Notes: a model not told the origin generated them from the sequence alone. DNA of 64,000 nucleotides from CAVQAH01 sp963784195 (GCA_963784195.1 CAWARA010000020.1:1-64000), one strand, 5' to 3'. Shown: positions 11,988 to 21,198, counted from the first letter of the stretch. A program made the numbers and translations.

Positions 11988-14636
11988 TGACCTGGCTCGC
12001 GAAATCCGCGCCCATCTCGAGCTCGACGCCGAAGAACGAGTGGCCGCCGGTGAATCCCCGGAGGAGGCTCAAGACTCCGCGAGGCGAGCGTTCGGCAACA
12101 TCACGCGAATCAGAGAGGACTCGCGCGCCGTGTGGACGGCGCGATGGCGCGAACAGGTCCAGCAGGACCTCACGTACGCAGTCCGGGGGTTTGCGCGAAA
12201 CCCGGGCTTCACGCTCGTCGCGATTCTCACGCTGGCCCTCGGCATTGGCGCGAACACTGCGGTTTTCACCGTAGTGAACTCCGTTCTGTTGCGCCCCTTG
12301 CCGTTTCCGGACTCAGACCGCGTGATCCGGATAATGGAGAGTCCTCCGAACGCCGATGGTTCGGTGGGCAACCGACGCCGCATCATGGGCCTGACCTCGT
12401 CTGAGCTCACCAGCTTCGCGTCCAAGACCAAGAAGCTGTCTCACGTTGGCACGCACATCCCGACGATCAGGACGTTGACGAGCCGCGCCGAGCCTGTGCG
12501 TCTGATCGGCGCCAGGCTGTCGCCAGCACTCTTGTCGATGACGCAGACCCCACCCCTCCTCGGACGAATGTTCGATGCGCACGACGACGCGGCGACCGCC
12601 GAGCCGACGGTGATTCTCAGCTACGCGAGTTGGCGGCAGATTTCGGAGGCGATCCGAACATCATCGGTCAACAATTGGCCATCGACGGCGTGATTCATAC
12701 GGTCATTGGCGTCATGGATCGCAAATTCGTGTTTCTCGACCCACGGGATCAGTTCTGGATGCCGATGCCGACTTCAGGTCCAATGGCGCGGCAACGGCTA
12801 CCAGTGACAGCCCGTCTGAAGGATGGCGTGTCGCCAGCCGCAGCGGTGGCTGAGGTCAGCGCGATCGTGCCTCGGCTTCGGACCGACACCGGCAGTCCCG
12901 CTCTTGACTCGAGGCGATTCGATGTGGTGCGGCTGGTGGATCTGGTAATTGCGCCCGTGAAGTCGCCGCTGCTGATTCTGACGGCGGCGGTTGGACTCGT
13001 CCTGCTGATCGCGTGCGTCAATGTCGCCAACCTCCTGCTGGCGCGGGCAGCGGCACGGCAGCGCGAGATGGCCGTGCGACTCGCTCTTGGTGCGAGCCGC
13101 GGCCGACTGATCCGCCAGGCCCTTACCGAGAGCCTGTTCCTTGCGGTCCTGGGCGGTGTGGCAGGACTCGCCGTGGCTCTTGGAGGAGTTGAGCTCCTAA
13201 AGGCGTTCGCCACGAGCTTACCGAGGCGTGACCTCGGTCCAGGCATCATTCTTCCGAGGCTCGACGAAATCGCGCTCCACCCGGCCGTATTCGCCTTTAC
13301 GCTCGGCGCCTCCGCAATCACCGGCGTGATTTTTGGTCTGATACCGGCTGTGCGGCAGACGCGTCCCCAGCTGGCCGACGTCATCCGTCAGGGCACAGCC
13401 CCCGCAACGTCCGGTTTCAATCTGTGTCGGCGCAATCGCGTGCCAGGTTTTCTGGTCATCGCCGAGATTGCGATGGCCATCACATTGGCGGTCGGCGCGG
13501 GCCTGCTGATTCAGAGCTTCATCAGGCTGTCGAACGTCAATCCCGGGTTCAACCCCGATGGCGTGCTGACGTTCCAGCTCTCACTGCCACCGGATCGTCC
13601 GGACGCCGAGCTCAGAGCCGTCGCCCAGGCCCTCACCGAACGCATTCAGTCGCTGGCGGGCGTGCGCGCCGTCGGCTACGCGGAATCCCTGCCGATGACC
13701 AGGGTCAGCCGGCGCATGGTTTCGCTGCGGACGGTACCTGGACTGCCGGCCCCACAACAATCGCCCGCAGCACCGATTACGCCCGACAATCCCGACACGC
13801 AATTCGTGAGCCGGAATTTTCTGTCTGCGATGGCCCTGCCGTTGCTGGCCGGGCGCGCGTTCGGCGACAACGATGGCGCGGAACAGCCGCAGGTGATGCT
13901 GATCAACCGTTCCCTCGCGCGGAGTGGATTCTTCGGAGAGCAGCCGCTCGGCAAGCAGATTTACGCCCTCGGTCCCCGTCCCTGGGAAATCATCGGCATA
14001 GTCGACGATGTTCGTCAGTCGAGCCTGATCGAGAGCCCGGCGCCTCAGATTTTCATCGACTACCGGCAGGTGCCGGTTGACGAGCGCATGGCCGGGGTCG
14101 GTCTGTATTTCAGCATCCGCACCGACAGCGATCACGCCACGCTTGCATCGAGTATTCGCACGCTTACGCCGCAGCTCGATCCTCAGGCGATGCTCGAGAA
14201 CATCGCGCCGATGAATCAGCTAACGTCCGCGACCCTGTCCCGTCCGCGATTTTTGGCCGTGCTGCTGGGGATCTTCGCGAGCGTGGCGGTCGTTCTCGCC
14301 ACGACCGGCATTTACGGCGTCATGGCGTATGCGGTCACCCAGCGCACACGCGAGATTGGCATTCGTGTGGCGCTCGGCGCTGGGCCGGTTCGAGTAATGG
14401 GGCTGGTGCTCGGCCAGAGCACGGTGATCATTCTGGTTGGTGTCATCCTGGGAGTTGCCGGCGCCGCCGTAGTGACGAGGTACTTCGGTGAACTGCTGTT
14501 TGGCCTGACGCCGCTCGATCCCGCGACGTTCATCAGCGTTACGGTGCTGTTTGCATCGATCGCCACGATGGCGGCCTTCGTGCCAGCGTGTCGCGCCACA
14601 CGGGTCGACCCGTTGATAGCGCTGCGATTCGAATAG
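11968..14636 (+). CDS. ADOP-family ABC transporter permease (MacB/FtsX type), one frameshift
   Basis: Acidobacterial duplicated orphan permease of about 890 residues. It has a cytoplasmic prefix (LAREIRAHLELDAEERVAAG), a first helix (LTLALGIGANTAVFTVVNSV), a MacB-type periplasmic domain, three central helices (LLIACVNVANLLLARAAARQ), a second periplasmic domain and C-terminal FtsX helices (LATTGIYGVMAYAVTQRTRE). An indel near 12640 splits it: the first frame ends shortly after 12600 and the rest runs unbroken from 12630. I chose GTG 11968 (VPTGRDDD) because the prefix homology starts there. No ATPase is adjacent, as usual for ADOPs. The transported substrate is unknown. Confidence 0.8.
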
Positions 14637-14728
14637 CAGCTGAGCCTCTAATCGGGCGAGCCGCGGCTCATCGAATCACTGGACGCCGATGCGCCTGCCA
14701 TCAGCGGACCAGTGGAGGCGATCGCTTT

Positions 14729-14884
14729 ATGGATCCCAGATCCAGGTACATCGTGGCGGCACTCGTGCCGGTGGCCCTTACGCTGTCGAGCACGCTCAAC
14801 ACTCACCGCCGGGGTTTGGATCGACGGGCTTTTAAGCCCGAACGCCAAATCGCAAATGCACAACCCGCGTGGAAACTCGGTTGA
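14729..14884 (+). CDS. putative small membrane or exported peptide
   Basis: 51-residue frame MDPRSRYIVAALVPVALT... with a GGAGG ribosome site about 9 bases upstream and one hydrophobic helix at residues 8-22. No family is recognised. It lies between the ADOP and a recombinase remnant and may be the surviving 5' end of a longer lost gene. Confidence 0.3.
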   Translation: MDPRSRYIVAALVPVALTLSSTLNTHRRGLDRRAFKPERQIANAQPAWKLG

Positions 14885-14889
14885 TATCA

Positions 14890-15265
14890 TCCGGTATTAG
14901 CGATGGCCTCGAAGCCCGCCTTTGGATCACCGCGACGGCGAGGTTCTACTTCGCCGCGCTCCCAGATACTGCTCGAACCCGGCGCGGCCGTCCGCTCACA
15001 TCGCAAGCGATCGCCGTGCTCCTGCGGAACCAGCTCTATGCCGGCATCGTGGACGTCACCGAATACGGCATTCGCGGAAAGCGCGGCGACTTCGAGCCGT
15101 TGATCTCGGAGGATCTGTTTTACCGCGTCCAGTCGGTCCCTTCTGGCCGGATGCCGAGCACGACCCCGAAGCAGCGCGCGCACGCGGATTTCCCGCTGCG
15201 CGGGTTCGTCCGCTGCGCGTCCTGTGGGCGCGGCGTCACGGGCAGCTGGTCGAAGGGGCGTGGCG
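14890..15265 (+). pseudogene. serine recombinase remnant (recombinase domain plus zinc ribbon)
   Basis: The segment reads RRGRPLTSQAIAVLLRNQLY, AGIVDVTEYG, EPLISEDLFYRVQ and FVRCASCGRGVTGSWSKGR. This is the central 'recombinase' domain and zinc ribbon of large serine recombinases (site-specific integrases of phages and mobile elements). The N-terminal catalytic resolvase domain is missing upstream. Similarity stops near 15262, where the convergent GIY-YIG gene begins. It is a truncated trace of a past mobile element; no matching attachment sites were found. Confidence 0.65.
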
Positions 15266-15267
15266 CT

Positions 15268-15525
15268 TTACGGTTCGAAGTGCCGCTTGGCGAAGGCGCG
15301 GCCCGAACCGGACTTGAGGTAGCGCTCGAAGCGGAGGGCGGTTTGCTCATCCGCGAACTCGATGGAGACGTGCAGCTTCCATGGGCGTCGCATCGCCGTG
15401 TGAGGGCTGCGACCGTCGTTGTGGTCCGACACGCGCGCCCCCACATTGGACGTAAGGCCGACGTAGAACTGCGGTGAGGGATCAGCGTTCTTGAGCACGT
15501 AGACGAACCGCTTGTCTGCAGGCAC
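15268..15525 (-). CDS. GIY-YIG nuclease-domain protein (UPF0213/YhbQ-like)
   Basis: 85 residues from GTG 15525. The GIY-YIG core is VYVLKNADPSPQFYVGLT, followed by the conserved Arg region RVSDHN and the later TALRFERYLKSGSGRAFAKR. Stand-alone single-domain GIY-YIG proteins of this size are common in bacteria, with roles proposed in DNA maintenance. It abuts the serine recombinase remnant tail to tail and may have arrived with that element, although such genes are also ordinary residents. Confidence 0.8.
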   Translation of the reverse strand: MPADKRFVYVLKNADPSPQFYVGLTSNVGARVSDHNDGRSPHTAMRRPWKLHVSIEFADEQTALRFERYLKSGSGRAFAKRHFEP

Positions 15526-15659
15526 GCTCCGGCAAGAGCAACCGAAATGCCGACGTCTACGTCGACAAGAATGCTAGCAATTGTCGAGGATTTTTCGAGA
15601 GTGTGGCAGTTTCTGCAATGCTCGGACGCCCAAGACGGTGAAGTCTTCGCTGTGCTTAC

Positions 15660-15752
15660 AGCCCGCCTTCGCGGCTACGCCGCTACGGCGCGGCATCCTT
15701 CGCGTGGCTTGCCGAGCTGAAGCTCACGCTTCGGCGGTAGCTCGCGTGAGCG
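15660..15752. repeat. tRNA-associated repeat, copy 1
   Basis: A stretch of about 93 bases beginning CCCGCCTTCGCGGCTACG, nearly identical to 15782-15879. Internal inverted segments (such as CTCACGCTTCGG and GCTCGCGTGAGCGAAGG) would form hairpins. The two copies are separated by about 30 bases. Confidence 0.7.
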
Positions 15753-15781
15753 AAGGAGTCAGGAGGATTCGAGACAGAACA

Positions 15782-15879
15782 GGCCCGCCTTCGCGGCTCC
15801 GCCGCTACGGCGCGGCATCCTTCGCGTGGCTCGCCGAGCCGAAGCTCACGCTTCGGCGTTAGCTCGCGTGAGCGAAGGA
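15782..15879. repeat. tRNA-associated repeat, copy 2, abutting tRNA-Ala
   Basis: Direct repeat of 15660-15752 with about five substitutions. It ends exactly where the tRNA-Ala 3' CCA begins (15880). Read from the tRNA strand, the sequence after CCA starts TCCTTCGCTCACGCGAGC and can fold back through a matching GCGAAGGA. The same arrangement follows selC at 38.6 kb. Confidence 0.7.
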
Positions 15880-15955
15880 TGGTGGACCTGACCGGGATCG
15901 AACCGGTGACCTCCTGAATGCCATTCAGGCGCGCTCCCAACTGCGCTACAGGCCC
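15880..15955 (-). tRNA. tRNA-Ala (anticodon GGC)
   Basis: 76 nt with encoded CCA. The acceptor pairs GGGCCTG with CAGGTCC (one G-U). Anticodon stem CCTGA/TCAGG with loop ATGGCAT gives anticodon GGC. The T-arm ACCGG-TTCGATC-CCGGT is standard, and the D-loop contains AGTTGGGA. A TACAAT hexamer at 15984-15979 on the same strand, about 23 bases upstream, is a plausible -10 box. Confidence 0.96.
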
Positions 15956-16037
15956 TTCATGGTGGGACGAAACACTTGATTGTACCGCGGCCGGACGGTC
16001 AGGTCAAAAACGCGGAGACCGCGGCCCGAGTGGAACG

Positions 16038-16055
16038 GTCCGGCTAAAGCCGGAC
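16038..16055. repeat. 18-bp palindrome GTCCGGC-TAAA-GCCGGAC
   Basis: Perfect 7-bp stem with a 4-base loop. It lies just past the stop of the START-domain gene, and its reverse complement recurs after sodC at 41178. No T-run follows on either strand, so it is not a canonical intrinsic terminator. Confidence 0.7.
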
Positions 16056-16072
16056 GCTACGAATGCATGACG

Positions 16073-16765
16073 CTACGAACGCGCGAAACATCCGTCTTGA
16101 ACCCTCGCCATGTCCTCGACGCTGGAAGTGATCGAGCGGCCGAGGCACCGCTTCACCTGCTCGATCACCTCGGCCAGCGCATTGACGGAGCCGCGCCGCA
16201 CGAGCCAACCCGGAAGGCGGCCGCCTGGTTTGGCCGCGACCTGATACACGACGCGCGAGCTCGCCGTGTCGCGTGCCTCGATGGTCCATGTCCCGCGAAG
16301 CAAGGGCATGCGGACGGTTCCGTTGCGCTCAGGTATGCGATCGGCGAGTTCCGACCACTGGCATCCGAACGCTCCATCACCTGCACGGCTCTGGACTCGC
16401 AGCACGACGTCGCGCGAGGCAACGACCATGAATCGTGGCGCGTATCGGAGGTAGACCTCGTAGTCGGCTGGGACCTCCCCGCCAAGCAATCGAGCCTCTT
16501 GTACGCCGGGCACGACGGACTGATACTGCGAGAGGTCGCATACCAGAGTGAAGATCTGTTTCGCCGGAAACGGCAGGTCGGCGGTCGCGCGTACTTCGCG
16601 GAGTGCCAGCGCGGGATCGTCGCGAAACGCCAGCGCGATGCCGTTCTTGATCCCGGCGTCCGTCCAGGCTGCATTGTCGACGGCCGTGATGGAGGTGGCC
16701 GAGACGCACAGGAGCAGGGCAAACCTGGCTGACCACGAGATGGGGCGCGAATTCGGATCCTGCAT
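16073..16765 (-). CDS. exported START/SRPBCC-domain lipid-binding-like protein
   Basis: 230 residues with a signal peptide (FALLLCVSATSITAV, cleavage near residue 30). The mature part is a START-like domain: LPFPAKQIFTLVCDLSQYQS, VYLRYAPRFMVVASRDVVLR, GTVRMPLLRGTWTIEA and the C-terminal helix LVRRGSVNALAEVIEQVKRC. START proteins bind lipids or other hydrophobic ligands in a helix-grip cavity. Secreted bacterial members are poorly characterised and the ligand here is unknown. It is transcribed away from the alpha/beta hydrolase across a 122-bp gap. Confidence 0.75.
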   Translation of the reverse strand: MQDPNSRPISWSARFALLLCVSATSITAVDNAAWTDAGIKNGIALAFRDDPALALREVRATADLPFPAKQIFTLVCDLSQYQSVVPGVQEARLLGGEVPADYEVYLRYAPRFMVVASRDVVLRVQSRAGDGAFGCQWSELADRIPERNGTVRMPLLRGTWTIEARDTASSRVVYQVAAKPGGRLPGWLVRRGSVNALAEVIEQVKRCLGRSITSSVEDMARVQDGCFARS

Positions 16766-16887
16766 CAGACGTTACTATCGAGATCCTCTCACAGGGTAAG
16801 TACAATGCGCGCGGGATCTCAACCACGGGCCAACGGCGCAGCTCCGCAATCAGGCAACCTGACATCGTCACTCGTTGGAGGCAAGTC

Positions 16888-17811
16888 ATGCCGCGCTACC
16901 CCGCTCTCCGCCTCTCGATCGTCTTCGCCACGATAGCGGCCGTAGTCGTCATCGCCCAACAGAACGAGCCGGCGCCAGTTCGACACATGCGTGCGAACGG
17001 CGTCGACCTCGAGTACGTCGAGCAAGGCAAGGGGACTCCCGTCGTCTTCGTACACGGCGCCGTGGCCGATCTCCGCTACTGGGAACCACAGCGCGACGCC
17101 TTCGCAAAACAGCATCGCTTCGTCGCCTATACCTACCGGTATCACGGGACGGCTCCCTGGCCTGACGATGGAAAGCAGTACTCTGCCGAAACCCACGCCG
17201 CCGACCTGGCGGCGTTCTTACAAGGATTGAAGTCGGGACCCGTGCATGTCGTCGGTTTGTCGTACGGCGGCCTGCTGGCTGCCATGGTCGCCCTCAAGGA
17301 ACCGCAACTGATTCGTACTCTGACCCTGGCGGAACCAGGCCTGTTTTCGCTGCTGGCCGAGAAGCCGGACGCCGCGCCGGTCGTCGAACAATGGGTCAAA
17401 GGAATCGAACCGATGGCCGCGGCGATGAAGGCGGGCGACAACACAACAGCACTTCGACATCTGGTCGCACTCGTGACCGGTGGCCGTCCGGAGGACTTCG
17501 ACAAGCTTCCGGAATCCTTTCGGCAGATTCTCGTCGACAATGCCAGGACGATGGCGCCGCTGTTTGCTGCGACGCCGCCTAACGTCACGTGCGACATGCT
17601 CCGCGGCATCAAGGCCCCGACATTGGTCTTACGGGGCGAGAAAACGCCAGTGTTCTTCTCGAAAATCAACGATGCAGTCGGGGCATGTATCGCCGGTAGC
17701 AAGATGGGCGTCATCGCGAACGCGTCGCACACAATGTCCTTCGAGAATCCGGCCGGATTCAATCGTGCGGTGCTGAGCTTTTTGACCCAGTCGCCTTCGA
17801 CATCGCGGTGA
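16888..17811 (+). CDS. exported alpha/beta-hydrolase
   Basis: 307 residues with a ribosome site (GGAGG) and a signal peptide or anchor (LSIVFATIAAVVVIAQQ). Oxyanion segment VVFVHGAVADLRYW; nucleophile elbow GLSYGG with Ser125; acid region TLVLRGEKTPVF; catalytic His in NASHTMSFENP near residue 283. The fold and spacing fit the epoxide-hydrolase/haloperoxidase-like branch of alpha/beta hydrolases. The substrate is not predictable. A TACAAT at 16801-16806 could be the -10 box. Confidence 0.85.
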   Translation: MPRYPALRLSIVFATIAAVVVIAQQNEPAPVRHMRANGVDLEYVEQGKGTPVVFVHGAVADLRYWEPQRDAFAKQHRFVAYTYRYHGTAPWPDDGKQYSAETHAADLAAFLQGLKSGPVHVVGLSYGGLLAAMVALKEPQLIRTLTLAEPGLFSLLAEKPDAAPVVEQWVKGIEPMAAAMKAGDNTTALRHLVALVTGGRPEDFDKLPESFRQILVDNARTMAPLFAATPPNVTCDMLRGIKAPTLVLRGEKTPVFFSKINDAVGACIAGSKMGVIANASHTMSFENPAGFNRAVLSFLTQSPSTSR

Positions 17812-17926
17812 CGCTGGTTGCGGCCTATCGGCCCATTGTCGATCCGCGCGGAACAATCGTGAAGGCAGCGCGAGAGCTGTCCGAGGACCTCCTCATCGAG
17901 GAGATCTGGGCGACGTCAACCGTTCT

Positions 17927-18358
17927 CTATCTCCGTGCGTGCTCGTGGATCACCCCGCCGAGCCACACACACGGAAATCCGGTCAACGCCAACGCGATCG
18001 GATACCAGCTCGGACCCAGGTCGGCCATCGTGATCGCGACCACAGCGCCCGCGGTTGCCGTGACGAATCCAATGACTCCCAGCACGACGACATGCCGCAT
18101 CGGCGAGTGGGGTGCCAGCTTCGCCGTCAGATACCCGCCGAGGATTGTGTAGACGATGCGGTACGAGAGCGCCAGCAGGTTCAACGCCGGCGCGTGCATC
18201 GGCACGCCCCACGGCGGATAGACCTCGAGCGAATGCAGTACCTGATCGGTGGCGAGCGAAAGCAGGGCCACGGTCACGAACCCGGCGAGCACCGCACCGG
18301 TGCTGCGGAGCTTCGAACCGGTCCTGCTGGCTGGAATCGGATTGGTCGCGGTCATCAT
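17927..18358 (-). CDS. small four-helix membrane protein
   Basis: 143 residues from ATG 18358, preceded by GGGAGG. About four hydrophobic helices: LAGFVTVALLSLATDQVLH, LLALSYRIVYTILGGYLTA, HVVVLGVIGFVTATAGAVVA and PIALALTGFPCVWLGGVIHE. No catalytic motif. This type of short integral membrane protein is common in Acidobacteria and unassigned. An upstream in-frame extension to 18469 lacks a ribosome site, so I did not use it. Confidence 0.65.
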   Translation of the reverse strand: MMTATNPIPASRTGSKLRSTGAVLAGFVTVALLSLATDQVLHSLEVYPPWGVPMHAPALNLLALSYRIVYTILGGYLTAKLAPHSPMRHVVVLGVIGFVTATAGAVVAITMADLGPSWYPIALALTGFPCVWLGGVIHEHARR

Positions 18359-18564
18359 TGGAGCCTCCCTTTGCCTTGGGCCGCCCGCCGCCAGGCGGGA
18401 TCGGCGAAATTCACGGTTCATCGGTAAGTCGGAGCGGACGGCCGCTTCTCGACATCCCGTATTCCTCAACGGTTCGACGCAATCCGAACCGTCTGTCCGG
18501 CCGTATCCCGATCAAATACGGGCCGGTTTGCGGCCTGCGGCCGCCTGCCGATTTGGAGGAAGTC

Positions 18565-19398
18565 ATGTTGACCATTGAACGAGCGACGATGTGCGTCGCC
18601 ATGATGCTCGGGATTGCGATTTCAGCGAACGGTCAAACCTGGACGGGAGCGTACGCCGGTGGCTCGGTCGGCCGGGGCGTCACGAGAGGCAGTTCGGAGA
18701 CGGTACGATTCGATACGAATCTCGATGGCAGCTTCGGCGACACCGTGCGAACGGCGGCGGGCGCCGATGCCTTCTCACCGGGCTTCTGCACGGGGCTCGC
18801 CGTCAGCAGAACGCCGGGCGACGGTTGCACGGACGACGACAGCGAAATCGATTTCGGCGGACAGTTCGGCTACGACCGTCAGCTCGGCGCGCTCGTCGTC
18901 GGTGGGCTCGTGGACATTTCGCGCGCCGACATCGTCGATCACGTCACCGCATTCAGCACGACACCGGCGTTCTACGCGTTCACGAGAGAGTTGAACATGG
19001 TCGCCGGGTTCCGCGGAAGGGTCGGCGTGGGAAACAGTCGCGTGCTGTTCTATGGCACGGGCGGCGCCGCGCGCGGCAGCGTCGAACAGACATTCACCAC
19101 CAGCAACGCGGTCAACACGTTCGTCGGTGTCGGCGTGAACGGGAACGTCGACGATCAGGGTGTGTGGGGCTACCAGGCTGGCGGCGGCGTCGAGGCACGC
19201 CTGGGTGGACGGTGGAGCGTGGTGGGCGAATACCTGTTCACCGATCTCGACAATCGTGATGATTCAACGATTTCCGTGCAGGGACCCGCACCGGCGACGA
19301 ACGCGTTCATCCTCGCCAACGCTGGCGGCACGCTGATGCAGCGGTCCGACAAGTTCGAGATTCACGGGGCACGGTTCAGCATGCGCTTCCGATTCTGA
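18565..19398 (+). CDS. outer-membrane beta-barrel protein (Omp25/31-like porin family)
   Basis: 277 residues from ATG 18565 (GGAGGA 5 bases upstream). Signal peptide TMCVAMMLGIAISANGQ; the mature start WTGAYAGGSVGRG is typical of small Omp25/OmpA-like barrels. Alternating strands include FGGQFGYDRQLGALVVGG, MVAGFRGRVGVGNSRVLFYG, AGGGVEARLGGRWSVVGEY, and the protein ends in Phe (SMRFRF), the usual BAM signal. Two cysteines (FCTGL, DGCTDD) may form a loop disulfide. Probably an outer-membrane structural or porin-like protein. Confidence 0.8.
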   Translation: MLTIERATMCVAMMLGIAISANGQTWTGAYAGGSVGRGVTRGSSETVRFDTNLDGSFGDTVRTAAGADAFSPGFCTGLAVSRTPGDGCTDDDSEIDFGGQFGYDRQLGALVVGGLVDISRADIVDHVTAFSTTPAFYAFTRELNMVAGFRGRVGVGNSRVLFYGTGGAARGSVEQTFTTSNAVNTFVGVGVNGNVDDQGVWGYQAGGGVEARLGGRWSVVGEYLFTDLDNRDDSTISVQGPAPATNAFILANAGGTLMQRSDKFEIHGARFSMRFRF

Positions 19399-19409
19399 GC
19401 GCATGACGA

Positions 19410-19805
19410 TCATTTCAATACCGGCTTGATGTCGACGACGGGGGTTTCGTCGATCGCTTCGATCGGTCCGATACGCAAGCGATTCCCGTCGATCGCGCGA
19501 ACGATGACGGGATGGAGACCGAGCGGGTTCGGCCTGTCCGGCGATCGCGTCGCGAAGACACCGGTGAGCGGGTTGCGCGGGTCGGATCGAGGGTGAACCT
19601 CGAGGACGTCGCGGCGCGCGAGGTGCAACCAGGTGATCACGAGGATCTCGTCGCCGACGGCGAGGCCGCGCAGTCCGTCAGCGGCCCAATCCTCGACATC
19701 GAGCCACGCGTCCGGTGCTCCCTCCGATCCTTGCTTGGGCGCATCCGCTCTCGCCGCGAGAGCGGAACGGATTATCCCGATGGGCCGCAGGTCAGCCGGA
19801 TTCAT
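19410..19805 (-). CDS. TsaA/TrmO-family tRNA methyltransferase-like protein, short form
   Basis: 131 residues. Family signatures: LRPIGIIRSALAARADAPKQ at the N-terminus, TGVFATRSPDRPNPLGLHPV in the centre and DETPVVDIKPVLK at the C-terminus. TrmO uses SAM to N6-methylate t6A37 in some tRNAs; this short version lacks the C-terminal extension of the E. coli enzyme, as in many bacteria. The upstream side is palindromic element A, so its promoter must lie in or beside the element arm. Confidence 0.85.
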   Translation of the reverse strand: MNPADLRPIGIIRSALAARADAPKQGSEGAPDAWLDVEDWAADGLRGLAVGDEILVITWLHLARRDVLEVHPRSDPRNPLTGVFATRSPDRPNPLGLHPVIVRAIDGNRLRIGPIEAIDETPVVDIKPVLK

Positions 19806-19856
19806 GGGGTCATCGCTCCTCCGGGGTGAGATCCGATTCTTACTCTACAGAGGATC

Positions 19857-20169
19857 GAGGAGACGGAGGAAACGGAACAAGCTTCAACTCGGAGACTCAG
19901 AGCAACGGAGCTCCCTCTAACCTGAGCGTTCAGAGCCGATGCCGGCCCGGCCATCGGCCGGGCCGGGCGATCGACCGACACCCCGAGGACGCAAGCTGCG
20001 ATTGATCGCTCGGGCAGCTTGCGTCCTCGGGGTGTCGGTCGATCGCTCGCCGCGCACGCGCGGCGGCATCGGCTGCACCTCGTCGAGTTACCCGCGCGTC
20101 TTCCGTTCGCCTCCGTTCCTCTGAGTCTCCGATTTTGAAGCTCGTTCCGTTCCCCCCGTACCCTCCGTC
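19857..20169. repeat. palindromic element, copy A (outer arms plus three-hairpin core)
   Basis: About 313 bp between trmO and the araC-type gene. The outer arms (19857-19910 and 20111-20169) are inverted copies built on ACGGAACNAGCTTCAA and CGGAGACTCAGAG. The core (19935-20073, 139 bp) has a 9-bp closing stem GCCGATGCC/GGCATCGGC, a left hairpin GGCCCGGCC-ATC-GGCCGGGCC (19944-19964), a perfect 33-bp central stem (19967-19999 with 20014-20046, loop GATTGATCGCTCGG) and a right hairpin GCCGCGC-AC-GCGCGGC (20049-20064). No coding sequence is credible inside. Confidence 0.9.
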
Positions 20170-20178
20170 AAGGCGAAG

Positions 20179-21030
20179 TCATGCGCTGATTGGCACCCAG
20201 ATCTCCAGCCCTCCTCGCCCCGTCCGAGGATCGAACCCCTGACCGTATCGCTCGAACGCGGGGCCGTCGGTCGCCTTGTGTCCCGCACTCGACAGCTCGT
20301 GATTCCAGATGGCCTGCCAGGTGTCGGACACCGACGACACATGGTCACGATGCTCGAAAACGGCATAGGTCTGCGGCGGTATGCGCACGCGGCTGAACTC
20401 GGCTGGATGATCCGGGAACTCGCGAACCTGGACGCCGCAGATGTATTCGATGCTGCCGGTATCGTCCGTGTTGCAAATCACGCCGTACGTCACATCGTCC
20501 ACCTGCCCGGGAATGTTGCCGAGATAGGGGATGAAGCGATCCCATTGCGAGGGAATGCCCGCGTTCGACTTGTAGTAGCGCTGACCGAGCCCGAAGATCA
20601 GCAGCGCATCGCTGCGAACGATTCGGGGCGGGGCCAGAGTCGTCGTGGATTTGTGATCAGTCATTCTGATTGGCTCCATGAGTTGAATGCCGTGACTGCC
20701 GGACAGGCCTGCACCATCGGCTCGCTGCCGCAGCTCGTCGGGTGTCAGGCCGAAGTGTTGCCGGAAGGCGCGTGTGAACGCTTCGTGGGATCCGTACCCA
20801 CTGTCCAGCGCAACGGCCATGATGTCCGGCGCGCCGCTGACGAGCGTCCTGGCCGCCTCGCTGAGACGGCGCGCACGGACGTAGGAGGTGAGCGCACACC
20901 CGACGGTGAGACCGAACGCACGAGACAGATGAAAACGCGACACGCCGACCGCGTCCGCAATCGCGTCGAGCGACAGGTCTCCGCTGAGGTGGCTTTCGAT
21001 GTACCAGACAGCTCGGGTGGTGACACTCAC
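20179..21030 (-). CDS. AraC-family regulator with GyrI-like effector domain
   Basis: 283 residues from GTG 21030, chosen because GGAG lies 7 bases upstream and the HTH begins at once (WYIESHLSGDLSLDAIADAV, GVSRFHLSRAFG). The second HTH is DSGYGSHEAFTRAFRQHFGL. Residues from about 140 form a GyrI-like small-molecule binding domain (FSRVRIPPQTYAVFEH, WVPIS at the end). This arrangement (HTH first, effector domain second) is the Rob/BmrR-like multidrug-sensing type. It is divergent from the PadR-ADOP pair and may respond to hydrophobic compounds. Confidence 0.85.
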   Translation of the reverse strand: MSVTTRAVWYIESHLSGDLSLDAIADAVGVSRFHLSRAFGLTVGCALTSYVRARRLSEAARTLVSGAPDIMAVALDSGYGSHEAFTRAFRQHFGLTPDELRQRADGAGLSGSHGIQLMEPIRMTDHKSTTTLAPPRIVRSDALLIFGLGQRYYKSNAGIPSQWDRFIPYLGNIPGQVDDVTYGVICNTDDTGSIEYICGVQVREFPDHPAEFSRVRIPPQTYAVFEHRDHVSSVSDTWQAIWNHELSSAGHKATDGPAFERYGQGFDPRTGRGGLEIWVPISA

Positions 21031-21156
21031 AATGGCTCCATCATGAACCGGTGTAGCGACGTGCCGCTTGACAGTTCTTGCGGTCGATCGGCCGAGCCGG
21101 TTCAGGACTGGGGAGCCGCGACCAGCGGGCACCTCGAGACTTCCACTTGATAGACA

Positions 21157-21175
21157 CATCTTGACAATCAAGATG
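21157..21175. promoter_or_regulatory. inverted repeat, probable PadR operator
   Basis: CATCTTGA-CAA-TCAAGATG is a perfect 8-bp inverted repeat, 24 bases before the PadR start at 21199 and inside the araC-padR divergent gap. Its size, A+T richness and position fit a PadR dimer site controlling padR and the ADOP, and possibly araC. Confidence 0.6.
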
Positions 21176-21198
21176 AATGGATCCTAGACTCGCTCGCA

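Noticed and set aside
14890..15525. Intact integrative element with attachment sites
   Set aside because: Only a recombinase fragment and a GIY-YIG gene are present; no flanking direct repeats, transposase or cargo boundaries were found, although tRNA-Ala is 350 bases away.
19935..20073. Open reading frames and intrinsic terminator in the palindromic elements
   Set aside because: Frames inside are by-products of symmetric GC-rich sequence and read differently in each copy; no T-run follows the hairpins, and the closing stem and side hairpins exceed terminator needs.
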